A DNA stretch of 64,000 bases. Origin: Longimonas halophila. Lineage in GTDB: Bacteria; Bacteroidota; Rhodothermia; Rhodothermales; Salinibacteraceae. Shown piece by piece: positions 1 through 7,566 of the stretch (its first letter is position 1; every line of letters starts with the position of its first letter). Made by a program: the position numbers and the translations under genes. The notes beneath the pieces were generated by a model. It worked only from the letters and a program-made list of their open reading frames with translations. It was not told the DNA's origin and searched no databases. The stretch covers positions 38,176 to 102,175 of the forward strand of contig NZ_PDEP01000012.1 of assembly GCF_002554705.1 (NCBI RefSeq). Direction: 5' to 3'.

Positions 1-1527
1 CTCCGGATCGCCTTTGGTGCACGCGTCAATGTGAAGCGCCTCCTCATTGGCACCTACCGCAAGCGTCGTTACGTTCTGGTAGTGACTGCGGTCGAGGCGC
101 TCGGCAATGCGCAAGATCCCTGCAAGCTGCGCCACGCGCTTCTGATCGTGCGGCGAAAGGCGCCCGTAGTGCGGATGCGCCGGCAGCGGATGCTCGGCCC
201 GGTGATAGCGCGCCACCAGCGAAATGAGATCAACCTCGCCATCGTAAAAGCCGCGCAGGTCGGCATGGCGAATCAGGTAGCGCGAGTGCAGATGGTGGTC
301 GGAGTGGCTAATGTAGTATCCAATATCATGGAGCAGCGCCGCGTACTCCAGCAGTTCGCCATCGTCGGATGGTCCCGCGTACCACGGCAGGCATCGGTCA
401 AACAGAAAGAGCGCGGTGGAGGCCACGTGCTGCGCGTGCTTCTCATCCCACTCAAACCGAAACGCCACCTCATGGATGCTGCGGCGCCGCACATCCGCAT
501 AGGGCGCAATGCGCTGCAGCCGCTCGTGGTTTTCGCGGATGAACTGCACCACCATGCCCTCGCGCAGCGCGTGGGCCGACACGTGCAGCTTGTTGAACGC
601 GTGCGACTCCAGAAGCACCTGCAGGAGCACCGCCCCCGCACCAACCTGTCCCACCCGCTTCAGCGCCACCGCAGGAAGCGCTTCCCGCTCGTCCGCAGAC
701 GTACCCACGATAAAGCCCAGCGTATCGCGAAACGCATCCAGCGACACATCCACCTCAAAGACCGAGGTATCGCCCTGTCCATGCTGGTCCAGGCACACAC
801 GCGCCAGGCTCTTCACCGTCCCCGACGAGCCGACCAGCGTGCGCACGTCGTGCTCCTGCATCGCCGCCAGCACCGGCGCCAGCTCTTCCCGAAAATGTGT
901 GCGCAACGCCTCCTGGTCGGCGGCCGACATCGGATCCGACGTCACAAACCGCTCGGTCATGCGGGCGGCGCCCAGCTTCAAGCTCGTGGCCAAGTGCACC
1001 GTATCGCCCGTGCACACAATGAACTCGACCGAACCGCCGCCAATATCCACTACCACCGAGGGCGCATGGACATCCACCTCGCGCCGTACCCCCTGAAAGA
1101 TGAGATGCGCCTCTTGCGCCCCGCTAATCGGATCAATGCGCAGCCCAATCTCGTCGCGCACGCGCTCAATGAACGCCCCGCCGTTGTTCGCCTCGCGGAT
1201 CGCACTGGTGGCACACGCAAAAAACGAGCGCGCGCCCTGTCCCTGTGCCAGCAGGTAGATGCGCTTCAGCGCCTGCATGCCGCGCTCCATCGCCTCATCG
1301 GCCAACCGCCCCGCCGCCAGCCCGCTATCGCCCAGGCGCACCATCTCCTTCATCCGGTCTACCACCTTAAAGCTGCCGTTCGCATACGCATCCACAATGA
1401 TAGCATGAAACGAGTTCGTCCCCAGGTCAATCACGCACACGCGCAGCGGCGCCGGGGTCGACTGGGCTTCGTAGGTGGTGTGGGGGACGTACGGACACAT
1501 GGCCCGGGGCATCGAAGCGTCGTCCAT
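1..1527 (-). CDS. ppx: Ppx/GppA family exopolyphosphatase, 3' end outside window
   Basis: Hydrolyses polyphosphate and/or pppGpp in the cytoplasm (known for the family). Reading the minus strand from the ATG at 1527 gives at least 509 residues with no stop before the window edge. Near the N-terminus is the ASKHA phosphate loop VIDLGTNSFH, followed by DIGGGSVEF as the second nucleotide-binding motif. The C-terminal third carries an HD-type domain with LLHDIGYYISHSDHH, as in long Ppx/GppA proteins. In-frame ATGs also lie at 1512 and 1500, so the exact start is uncertain. Upstream of it is non-coding DNA and the trailer end of CRISPR array 1. Ppx and GppA cannot be told apart from sequence alone. 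The family call is secure. Confidence 0.93.
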   Translation of the reverse strand, partial: MDDASMPRAMCPYVPHTTYEAQSTPAPLRVCVIDLGTNSFHAIIVDAYANGSFKVVDRMKEMVRLGDSGLAAGRLADEAMERGMQALKRIYLLAQGQGARSFFACATSAIREANNGGAFIERVRDEIGLRIDPISGAQEAHLIFQGVRREVDVHAPSVVVDIGGGSVEFIVCTGDTVHLATSLKLGAARMTERFVTSDPMSAADQEALRTHFREELAPVLAAMQEHDVRTLVGSSGTVKSLARVCLDQHGQGDTSVFEVDVSLDAFRDTLGFIVGTSADEREALPAVALKRVGQVGAGAVLLQVLLESHAFNKLHVSAHALREGMVVQFIRENHERLQRIAPYADVRRRSIHEVAFRFEWDEKHAQHVASTALFLFDRCLPWYAGPSDDGELLEYAALLHDIGYYISHSDHHLHSRYLIRHADLRGFYDGEVDLISLVARYHRAEHPLPAHPHYGRLSPHDQKRVAQLAGILRIAERLDRSHYQNVTTLAVGANEEALHIDACTKGDPE

Positions 1528-1925
1528 AAGCACAAAATCGGAGCAGTAAACCGAGAAACGAACGGGTTGGAACCGCTTCATAGAAATGATGCGCAGCGGA
1601 ATAAGTTACACGCAACATGAAAAACCCGCCGCGTTTACCGATTTTTGCTGGATACAACGCTCAGATGCGGTCCTTGAGCGATTCAGCAGACGTTAAGCGC
1701 CCCGGCGGCCCCACCAGTCCCACCGCACCGCCAACACCCCACGCCCAAACACCCACTCGTCGCAGCCCCACCAGTCCCCAACCGGCTCTCCTGTCTGGTG
1801 GATACGCTTGGTCGTGACTACGCTCTGCGTGATCCTTCTCTTGTTGCAGATGTACACCATTGCAACCTCGTCGCGAGGCTCCGCCTCGTGACGCACGTTG
1901 CAGGGGCTCCGCCCCGCTCTCCAAC
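1528..1925. other. Intergenic region, no gene seen
   Basis: About 400 bp between the ppx/gppA start and the trailer of CRISPR array 1. Short reading frames here are low-complexity or carry no recognisable protein signal. Around 1873-1920 is a GC-rich stretch with the inverted words GCGAGGC and GCCTCG and the phrase GGGGCTCCGCCCC, similar to dispersed repeats elsewhere in the window. A promoter for the minus-strand ppx/gppA gene must lie here but cannot be placed. Confidence 0.5.
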
Positions 1926-1958
1926 AAAAAAGCACCCGCCCGTGAAGACGGGTGCTAT
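1926..1958 (-). terminator. Terminal degenerate CRISPR repeat of array 1, terminator-like
   Basis: Read on the minus strand (the array's transcription direction), this last repeat keeps ATAGCACCCG and the CTTCACGG loop. Its 3' part reads GGTGCT followed by six T. The changed end lets AGCACC pair with GGTGCT, lengthening the stem to about 10 bp just before the T run (1931-1926). That is the layout of a factor-independent terminator. The same conversion is seen at the far end of array 2. Confidence 0.6.
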
Positions 1959-2128
1959 GGGTCGTATGCGGTGCCCTGCGGGGATTCCGTCGTCTTTCAA
2001 TCCTCACCCTCCAATGAAGGAGGGTGCTATCGCTTTGGCAGCGCCCGCGTCTCCCAGATTAAGCTCTTTCAATCCCCCCCCCCGTGAAGGAGGGTGCTAT
2101 CTGACGCCATGTGCAGGTTTTCTTTTCC

Positions 2129-2307
2129 GGTAGCGGTTCAATGGTAAGTGATTGTCATATGGCCGACATCATCGGAGCCAGACAACCCCCTCTGTCTATC
2201 GACATCTCCCCCTTGGAAAAGGGGGAGAAACCCGAAGGGAGAGGGGGTTCGAATAAGACAAACCTACATTCTACGATAGCCTTATCACTTAGCGTCTACC
2301 CACTACC
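2129..2307 (+). mobile_element. MITE-like element, copy 1, inside the trailer of array 1
   Basis: A 179-bp non-coding element with imperfect 24-bp terminal inverted repeats (GGTAG and TAAGTGAT conserved at both ends, 18 of 24 positions). It is flanked by the 8-bp duplication TCTTTTCC at 2121-2128 and 2308-2315. Internally it has nested inverted repeats (AACCCCCTCT / AGAGGGGGTT and CTCCCCCTT / AAGGGGGAG). A second copy in the same orientation lies at 13128-13345. It encodes no transposase, so it would need one supplied in trans. Confidence 0.85.
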
Positions 2308-2315
2308 TCTTTTCC

Positions 2316-2510
2316 CTTTGCTGGTCGCCTTGTAGCAGAATACACGGTCCTGACATCCCCCATTCCCTCACGCTGTTCGGGCCTTTCCCCCTTCACGAAG
2401 CGGCGTACATGTCGCGCAGCGACAAAGGGGGATGCTCGCCCCGGAAGGACAATGGAAAAACTTGCACACCGCGTTATCTGGGCACAGAAGACACACCTGG
2501 TTGCGTGGAT
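2316..2510. other. Non-CRISPR DNA within the old end of array 1
   Basis: About 195 bp that is neither repeat nor normal-length spacer. It lies between the MITE copy and the split repeat at 2511. It holds an inverted pair, ATCCCCC near 2356 and GGGGGAT near 2427, with GC-rich DNA between them, which may be a remnant of another small element. No gene is seen. Confidence 0.5.
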
Positions 2511-2533
2511 CTTTCAATCCTCACCTGCCCGTG

Positions 2534-2677
2534 GTATCTGTTTAGCGACCTGTAGCCCACGACTGGGAACTCAGCAGACGTCCTGGGCAGTGTTTAGCCC
2601 AAGTTGGAACGGGGCAGAGCCCCTGAGCAGCCTGCGTCGCACGGCGGAGCCATGCGACGAGAGGGCTAAACAGATAC
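2534..2677. mobile_element. 144-bp MITE inserted inside a CRISPR repeat
   Basis: The repeat beginning at 2511 is split after CCTGCCCGTG and resumes at 2678. The inserted DNA starts GTATCTGTTTAGC and ends with its exact reverse complement GCTAAACAGATAC, giving 13-bp perfect terminal inverted repeats. The flanks share TGCCCG on both sides, which fits a target duplication of about 6-8 bp with a small change. The right half (GGGGCAGAGCCCC, then GTCGCACGGC and GCCATGCGACGAG) recurs near 32398-32477 and, inverted, at 46847-46924. Confidence 0.85.
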
Positions 2678-3493
2678 TGCCCGAAGGCAGGTGCTATGTT
2701 GTCGAGACACTGGTATGCCCGCTCCACCGTCTTCTTTCAATCCTCACCCTCCCGTGAAGGAGGGTGCTATTCCGTCTCGCTGGCCTCGTGCTGTATCTGC
2801 TCGACCTTTCAATCCTTACCCTCCCGTGAAGGAGGGTGCTATACGAGCTGCACGACGTGCTGAGTGGCCATAAGGCCTTTCAATCCTTACCCTCCCGTGA
2901 AGGAGGGTGCTATGTACCAGTGCGTGCCTTCGCGGTATGCGTACATCGCTTTCAATCCTCACCCTCCCGTGAAGGAGGGTGCTATAGGGCGTCGGGGACG
3001 GGGTCGTGCTGGCTGTCTACCTTTCAATCCTCACCCTCCCGTGAAGGAGGGTGCTATACGAGCGCCGCGTACACCGACGAGGACATGCTTCTTTCAATCC
3101 TCACCCTCCCGTGAAGGAGGGTGCTATTAAGCGTTTGCGTCATAGGGCTGTCATCCACGCGCTCTTTCAATCCTCACCCTCCCGTGAAGGAGGGTGCTAT
3201 CGTCTCGAGTCGCTTTGGGCAAGCGACCCAGACAATCTTTCAATCCTCACCCTCCCGTGAAGGAGGGTGCTATTACGAGCGGGCCACGATGGAGACGGAG
3301 GGGCAAGAGCTTTCAATCCTCACCCTCCCGTGAAGGAGGGTGCTATGGAGACGGAGCCCGACCATACAACAACTCACTCCCTCTCTTTCAATCCTCACCC
3401 TCCCGTGAAGGAGGGTGCTATAGGCCGCCGCCCGTGATGGCAGAGACAAGGGTTGCCTTTCAATCCTCACCCTCCCGTGAAGGAGGGTGCTAT

Positions 3494-3546
3494 CGCAGTC
3501 CTTGTAACCTGATGGAAAACCAGCAGGTTTCAGAGTCGTTTTCGCG
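3494..3546 (-). promoter_or_regulatory. Leader of CRISPR array 1 (conserved 53-bp block)
   Basis: The 53 bp next to the newest repeat, read on the minus strand from CGCGAAAACG to GCG, align without gaps to the 53 bp before array 2 at 12021-12073, with about 8 differences. Shared words include TGAAACCT, CTGGTTTT and CATCAGGTTACA. Conserved leader-proximal sequence is where Cas1-Cas2 recognises the integration end and where array promoters usually lie. Beyond this block the two leaders do not obviously align. Confidence 0.85.
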
Positions 3547-3785
3547 AACCCTTCCTGTCGTGTCAACTCGTCCCGAATCCGCAATCTGTCTTTCTTCCTC
3601 CATATCGTTTAATATCAATGCTTTACATACAATCGCGATCCCCCGTGCAGATCGGCGACCACTACCGGTTCGCGATGCCTCAAACGCACCACATCATACA
3701 GCTACTGTTGTGTCACGCATGGTTGTTTAGGTCAAGCCGAGAACGCTACGCGTGCTGTGCCGTCCCGAACCGTTCCCGCTAAACG

Positions 3786-3907
3786 CCAAGGAGATGGTTC
3801 CGCCGACAGCGGTCGGCGCCACAGGGCGGGACTGCGCTCACCATGACAGGCTTCGTGGGGGCTGATTGCAAGGCAACTATCAAAGTGGGGATTGACATAG
3901 CACTACA
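3786..3907 (+). repeat. Dispersed intergenic repeat between array 1 leader and cas2
   Basis: About 120 bp running from CCAAGGAGATGGTTC through CTCACCATGACAGGCTTCGT and GCTGATTGCAAGGCAACTAT to AGCACTAC. An inverted full-length copy lies at 32586-32700, and a shorter copy at about 40892-40958. No reading frame is conserved between copies. Together with 3547-3785, where nothing is seen, it fills the gap between leader and cas2. Confidence 0.8.
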
Positions 3908-3915
3908 ACGGTCGC

Positions 3916-4206
3916 TTATAAAATAAGCGGATCATTGAAATCAATCGACTCATCAACACCATACGTCTCCACCGCCTCGGCAGCCGACATGGAGAGGCGA
4001 TACAGGCGGATGCTGTCTTTGTCGTTGTCGATTTCCTGAAGCAGGTCGTCTACCATCTGCTCGTACTGCGCTTTCGACACACTGCACTCAAAGACTGATT
4101 GCTGCACGCGCTGCCCGTAGTTCGTACACACCTGCGCCACGCGGCGCAACCGGCGCGCCCCGCCATCATCAACCGTGGCCACATCGTACGTCACAAGAAT
4201 CTCCAT
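3916..4206 (-). CDS. cas2: CRISPR-associated endoribonuclease/integrase subunit Cas2
   Basis: 96 residues, the usual size. It starts MEILVTYDVAT, with the conserved Asp after the first beta strand of the ferredoxin-like fold, followed by RRLRRVAQVCTNYGQRVQQSVFEC, typical of type I-C Cas2. It forms the Cas1-Cas2 complex that inserts new spacers. It is the last gene of the minus-strand cas operon. Here cas2 is separated from cas1 by 243 bp containing a dispersed repeat, which is unusual because the two are normally adjacent. Confidence 0.97.
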   Translation of the reverse strand: MEILVTYDVATVDDGGARRLRRVAQVCTNYGQRVQQSVFECSVSKAQYEQMVDDLLQEIDNDKDSIRLYRLSMSAAEAVETYGVDESIDFNDPLIL

Positions 4207-4449
4207 AGGAGCCGTTTGTTAGTTAACGCAAGTTGCTGGGCTGTAAGCGCCCCACCTGAAGGAATGCAGTGCTTTTAGAGCCCGGAGCGGAGTCGAAACG
4301 CGAGTGGAGCGACTGATGGGTGAATACGAGCACGTCTCGGCATCGCACCTGTTTTACTCGCAGTGGGAGAGATTCTTCGTCGCTTTGCTCCTCAGAATGA
4401 CAGATTGTGGAAGGTTGGTGTTCTACCCCGCAGCTTGGGTCATTCATTA
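4207..4449. repeat. Gap between cas1 and cas2 with dispersed repeat words
   Basis: A 243-bp non-coding stretch inside an otherwise tight operon. It contains GAGCGGAGTCGAAA (near 4287) and the run from GAGAGATTCTTCGTCGC to CTCAGAATGACAG (about 4368-4402). Related phrases occur at 32738-32805 and 43798-43845. It looks like a later insertion of repetitive DNA that separated cas2 from cas1. Whether cas2 keeps its own promoter cannot be seen. Confidence 0.65.
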
Positions 4450-5481
4450 TTATCGCACCAGATACGGGATGTACGTCTCCATGTCGCCGCGCAGCGTACG
4501 CGCCAGCAGCCGGGACTGCGCATGCGGGATCAGCCCAATCTCCATCGACTGATCCAAAAACGGATGCGTCACAGTCTGCTGCTTGCGCTCCTGATACGCC
4601 GTAATCACGGTTTTGCGTCCGTCATCATTCAGCAGCACGGCCCCGCCGTCGGGTGTACGGAAGTCATCCGGCGTGAGCTGGCGGCGGTTGATGAGTGTAA
4701 GCGCCAGCCGGTCGGCAACAGGCGCGCGCAGTTCCTCCATCAGGTCCAACGCCAGCGAGGGACGCCCCGGTCGGGGGCGGTGCAGAAACCCCATCTGCGG
4801 ATCCAGCCCCACGCCCTCCGCCGCCGACACGCAGTCGTTCAGCAGTAGCGTGTACAGAAACGAAAGCACCGCGTTAAACCGGTCACGCGGCGGACGCCGC
4901 GAGCGCCCGTTCATTTGAAAGGCGTCGCGCTGCTGACGGATATGATGCGAGAGCACGTCGAAATAGGTCTTGGCGGCTTCGCCCTCCAGTCCGCGTATGG
5001 CGTTGGGGTCGGTGGCCGACTCCAGCGTATCAAGCGTGCGCGCCATGCGTTTGGCGGTGGAGTGCAGGTCGGCCTGCCGGTCGTCGTCATCGACCGACCG
5101 GGCCGCGCGCACCACCATGCGGCGGCTGTTCTGCACCTTGCCCGCCACACAGGCCCGAGCAATGGCCGCCCGATCCGCTTCGGACTCGGCCTGTTCGTAC
5201 TGCGCCTGCCGCAGCAGCACGTTTCCCGATTGCGGCCCCTGCACGCGAGCGCGGAACCGTCCGGTGTGGCTCATAAACACCACCGCTCGCCCATCTGCTG
5301 CGCATCGCCCCATAAGCGCAGGCGTCACGAGCACATTGCCAAAGCACACGATAGCGCCCAGATGATGCAGCGGAATCTGCGCCTTCTTGTCGCCCTCGAC
5401 CTCCAGGCGCACCGTGTCGTGGTCAAGGCGCAGGTACGAGGGCTCGGTGGTTACGTAGAGCGTGTTGAGGAGCTGGCGCAT
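4450..5481 (-). CDS. cas1: CRISPR-associated integrase Cas1, type I-C
   Basis: 343 residues, normal for the I-C (Dvulg) subtype. Starts MRQLLNTLYVTTEPSYLRLDHDTVRLEVEG. The C-terminal alpha-helical domain carries GLEGEAAKTYF with the catalytic Glu, and GFLHRPRPGRPSLALDLMEELR with the catalytic His and Asp region. Known role: metal-dependent integration of prespacers at the leader-proximal repeat, with Cas2. In I-C systems Cas4 trims the prespacers and selects the PAM side. Cas4 ends 62 bp upstream on the same strand. Confidence 0.98.
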   Translation of the reverse strand: MRQLLNTLYVTTEPSYLRLDHDTVRLEVEGDKKAQIPLHHLGAIVCFGNVLVTPALMGRCAADGRAVVFMSHTGRFRARVQGPQSGNVLLRQAQYEQAESEADRAAIARACVAGKVQNSRRMVVRAARSVDDDDRQADLHSTAKRMARTLDTLESATDPNAIRGLEGEAAKTYFDVLSHHIRQQRDAFQMNGRSRRPPRDRFNAVLSFLYTLLLNDCVSAAEGVGLDPQMGFLHRPRPGRPSLALDLMEELRAPVADRLALTLINRRQLTPDDFRTPDGGAVLLNDDGRKTVITAYQERKQQTVTHPFLDQSMEIGLIPHAQSRLLARTLRGDMETYIPYLVR

Positions 5482-5543
5482 AGAGCGAAAAGCCGTTTAT
5501 GGGGGAAGCGGACGTGCACGTGTGAATGCGAGAGGCCATGTTG

Positions 5544-6221
5544 CTACGCCGCACCGGGCGGGTCGTCGATGCGAAAGAGCGCGCGCTGCCACCACGACTG
5601 GCGGTCGGAGGCGGCCATGGGCTCAGGCATGCACACGCGCTGCAGCGAGCACGGCGGACAGCGGTCGTCGTTCACGGGCGGCGGCACGCGGTTCGATTCC
5701 AGCATAGCCCGCACCTCGGCCACGATGTCTTCGGTGGCCTGGCGCAGCGACGCATCCAACTCGACTTCCTGCCGACGGCGTGCGCCGGTGTGGTAAATCG
5801 CCCCTGCCGTTACCGACGCGCCGGTCATCTCCTCCAGACAGAGCGCCTGCGCACACAGCTGGATGCGCGCCGGACGGTGGTAGCGCTCAGCACCATGTTT
5901 GTACTCCACTGGATACGGCGTCTCTCCCTGAAACTCCACCACATCGGCGCGGCCCACCAGGCCCAGCCGGTCGGAATACAGCGGCAGGCTGCGCACAATG
6001 CGCACGTCGTCGCGTGTGTTGTCGAGCGGCAGATCCACGCGCTCATGATCGCGGTTGCCCCGCAGCGTGTAGATGTTCTCCTCGTAGCTCTGCTCCACAT
6101 GGATCAGCGCACACTGCCGCGGACAGTACGCGTAGTGCTCCAGCGCTGAAATCATGATGCGGTCGTCGTCGGCCCATTCCATAGATGTGGCAGTCGTTAC
6201 GAGCGTACGAGACGGTATCAA
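5544..6221 (-). CDS. cas4: CRISPR-associated exonuclease Cas4
   Basis: RecB-type nuclease of 225 residues from the ATG at 6221; an in-frame ATG at 6182 gives MEWADDDRIMISALEHYAYC and may be the true start. The N-terminal YCPRQC and the C-terminal CPPCSLQRVC supply the cysteines for the iron-sulfur cluster. GRADVVEF and PVEYKHG are the RecB nuclease Asp and Glu-x-Lys motifs. It processes prespacers before integration (known for Cas4). It lies directly between cas7 and cas1, the standard I-C order. Confidence 0.95.
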   Translation of the reverse strand: MIPSRTLVTTATSMEWADDDRIMISALEHYAYCPRQCALIHVEQSYEENIYTLRGNRDHERVDLPLDNTRDDVRIVRSLPLYSDRLGLVGRADVVEFQGETPYPVEYKHGAERYHRPARIQLCAQALCLEEMTGASVTAGAIYHTGARRRQEVELDASLRQATEDIVAEVRAMLESNRVPPPVNDDRCPPCSLQRVCMPEPMAASDRQSWWQRALFRIDDPPGAA

Positions 6222-6238
6222 GCCATTGGTGCGCCCCG

Positions 6239-7096
6239 CTATATGAGCACAGACAACGTGACGCCATCGGGCAGATTGGCGTCGTCAACGGCTACCGCAT
6301 AGTCCGAAAACGAACGCGGCGCATCGCTCTCGGTATGCGCCGTGATCCGGTCGAAGAGCGTGTGAGCAGGCGCATTGCCCAGCTTGTTGTCGTGGCTGAA
6401 CACGAACAGTCCACGCAGGCCCATCATGCCGCGCGACGCCGATCGGTCGAGCTCCCAGCACATCTTAAGCGCGTTCCAGAAGAGTTCCAGGTCGTCGCCG
6501 TCGAAGCCCGTCTGGTCGGCCAGCGTCGGATTGTAAAAGCCGTGCCCGCGATAGAGCCCGTACGGCACGATGGCTTTGCGGCCAAACATGCTTTCGCCTT
6601 TTTCTTCGCGCGATTCCTCCGAGATCGGTACCGAGCGTGTAATGGTCATATCCATCGGGGCAATCGGGTCGATGGAGCGCGCAAAGGTAAGCTGCATGGG
6701 GCCCAGCACTTGCCCGCAATTCAGCTCTTTGTGGCTCATCACCGCACCAAACGAGCGTACATCGAAGAACTCCTGGCACATCCAGGATCGCGCTTTGCGC
6801 ACATCAGCTACGTCCGCCTCGCCCGATTCAAGATCCAGGGCCTCGTAGGCCTGCTTCTGCTTGTCATGCAGCACATCGCCCTGCCGCACGTAGATTTTGT
6901 GCTTGGCCTCGTCTGATGCGTGGTCGATGTAGTTGCGAATCTTGCGCTTCACCGATACATCGGTCACCAATCCCTGCATCGTTTCGGGATCGGTACGGGG
7001 CAGGTTTCCGGCGTCGGGATCGCCATTGGGATTGCCGTCGGTTACGTCGAAAAGATAGACGAAGTCGTGGCGCTTTTCGGGGTCGAGGTGACTCAT
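6239..7096 (-). CDS. cas7: Cascade backbone protein Cas7 (Csd2), type I-C
   Basis: 285 residues. The N-terminus FVYLFDVTDGNPNGDPDAGN is the hallmark of Csd2/Csh2-type Cas7, followed by DVSVKRKIRNYI. About seven copies coat the crRNA spacer in the I-C Cascade complex (known). The ATG at 7096 lies 53 bp downstream of the cas8c stop. No truncation or unusual composition is seen. Confidence 0.97.
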   Translation of the reverse strand: MSHLDPEKRHDFVYLFDVTDGNPNGDPDAGNLPRTDPETMQGLVTDVSVKRKIRNYIDHASDEAKHKIYVRQGDVLHDKQKQAYEALDLESGEADVADVRKARSWMCQEFFDVRSFGAVMSHKELNCGQVLGPMQLTFARSIDPIAPMDMTITRSVPISEESREEKGESMFGRKAIVPYGLYRGHGFYNPTLADQTGFDGDDLELFWNALKMCWELDRSASRGMMGLRGLFVFSHDNKLGNAPAHTLFDRITAHTESDAPRSFSDYAVAVDDANLPDGVTLSVLI

Positions 7097-7149
7097 GGTA
7101 GAATGGGAAGTTTGGGGATAGTCGATTGCGCGAGTGGATTCGGCGCGGG

Positions 7150-7566
7150 CTATGCAACGTCCGCTTTTTCGTCTTCTGCCTTCTTCTTTTTGGCGGCTTC
7201 GATGCGCTCAAACATAGCCTGACGCTCGTGATAGTAGCCCAGCGCAAATTCAGCCTGCGCTTCGGGCGAGAGCGTTTTGGGCATCTTTCCAGGTGCAATC
7301 TGGCTGGTGATTGCTCCAATCCGCTTCTGAATATCGGTGTAGGCGGATTTGTTGTTCTTACGCAGCTTTGAAAGATGCGCCTGCGCCTGGCCAAGTAGCT
7401 TGCCGAACACGCTTTGAGGCGTGGTTGAGGCGCTCTTAAAGAACTTGTCAGTGATCGTGCTATTCGGGTTGTCGAGCGCCTGAGACTGGGCCTGTTCCAG
7501 CGCCGAGAAGAGACGGCCCAGTTGATAGGCCACGCTGTCGTAGGTCGGGTCGAGAGCAGAAGGCAT
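7150..7566 (-). CDS. cas11c: Possible Cas11c small subunit from an internal start in cas8c
   Basis: In studied type I-C systems the small subunit Cas11 is translated from an internal start within cas8c (established). Here the in-frame ATG at 7566 would give 138 residues beginning MPSALDPTYDSVAYQLGRLF, followed by a long alpha-helical region ending in KKKKAEDEKADVA. The position and the LGRLFSALEQAQ segment fit the known product. No clear Shine-Dalgarno is seen, which is common in Bacteroidota-like genomes. Inference only. Confidence 0.6.
   Translation of the reverse strand: MPSALDPTYDSVAYQLGRLFSALEQAQSQALDNPNSTITDKFFKSASTTPQSVFGKLLGQAQAHLSKLRKNNKSAYTDIQKRIGAITSQIAPGKMPKTLSPEAQAEFALGYYHERQAMFERIEAAKKKKAEDEKADVA

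Larger units (their letters stand above)
1931..3493 (-). CRISPR. CRISPR array 1, type I-C, 14 repeats plus a degenerate terminal one
   Basis: Repeats are 37 bp. Read on the minus strand they begin ATAGCACC and end AGGATTGAAAG, with a stem CACCCTCC / GGAGGGTG around the loop TTCACG. Starts on the plus strand are 1994, 2066 (35 bp, degenerate), 2511 (split by an insertion), 2734, 2806, 2877, 2949, 3021, 3091, 3164, 3237, 3310, 3385 and 3457. Regular spacers are 33-38 bp and all different. Degenerate repeats lie on the left and perfect ones on the right, so the leader is on the right at 3494-3546. The repeats at 2806 and 2877 carry one shared substitution. Between 2101 and 2510 the array is interrupted by a small mobile element and about 195 bp of other DNA. 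Confidence 0.97.

Noticed and set aside
31..1620. A 529-codon open frame on the plus strand
   Set aside because: It is the antisense shadow of the minus-strand Ppx/GppA gene, whose motifs are clear. The plus-strand product is Arg/His-rich with no fold-like pattern.
2129..2307. tRNA gene suggested by GGTTCGAAT-like words in the MITE
   Set aside because: No acceptor stem, anticodon arm or correct spacing. The words lie in the inverted-repeat centre of the element.
2836..3730. Open frames encoding repeated NPHPPVKEGA or SSPSREGGCY peptides
   Set aside because: These are translations of the CRISPR repeats, not proteins. The same holds for the minus-strand frames over array 2.
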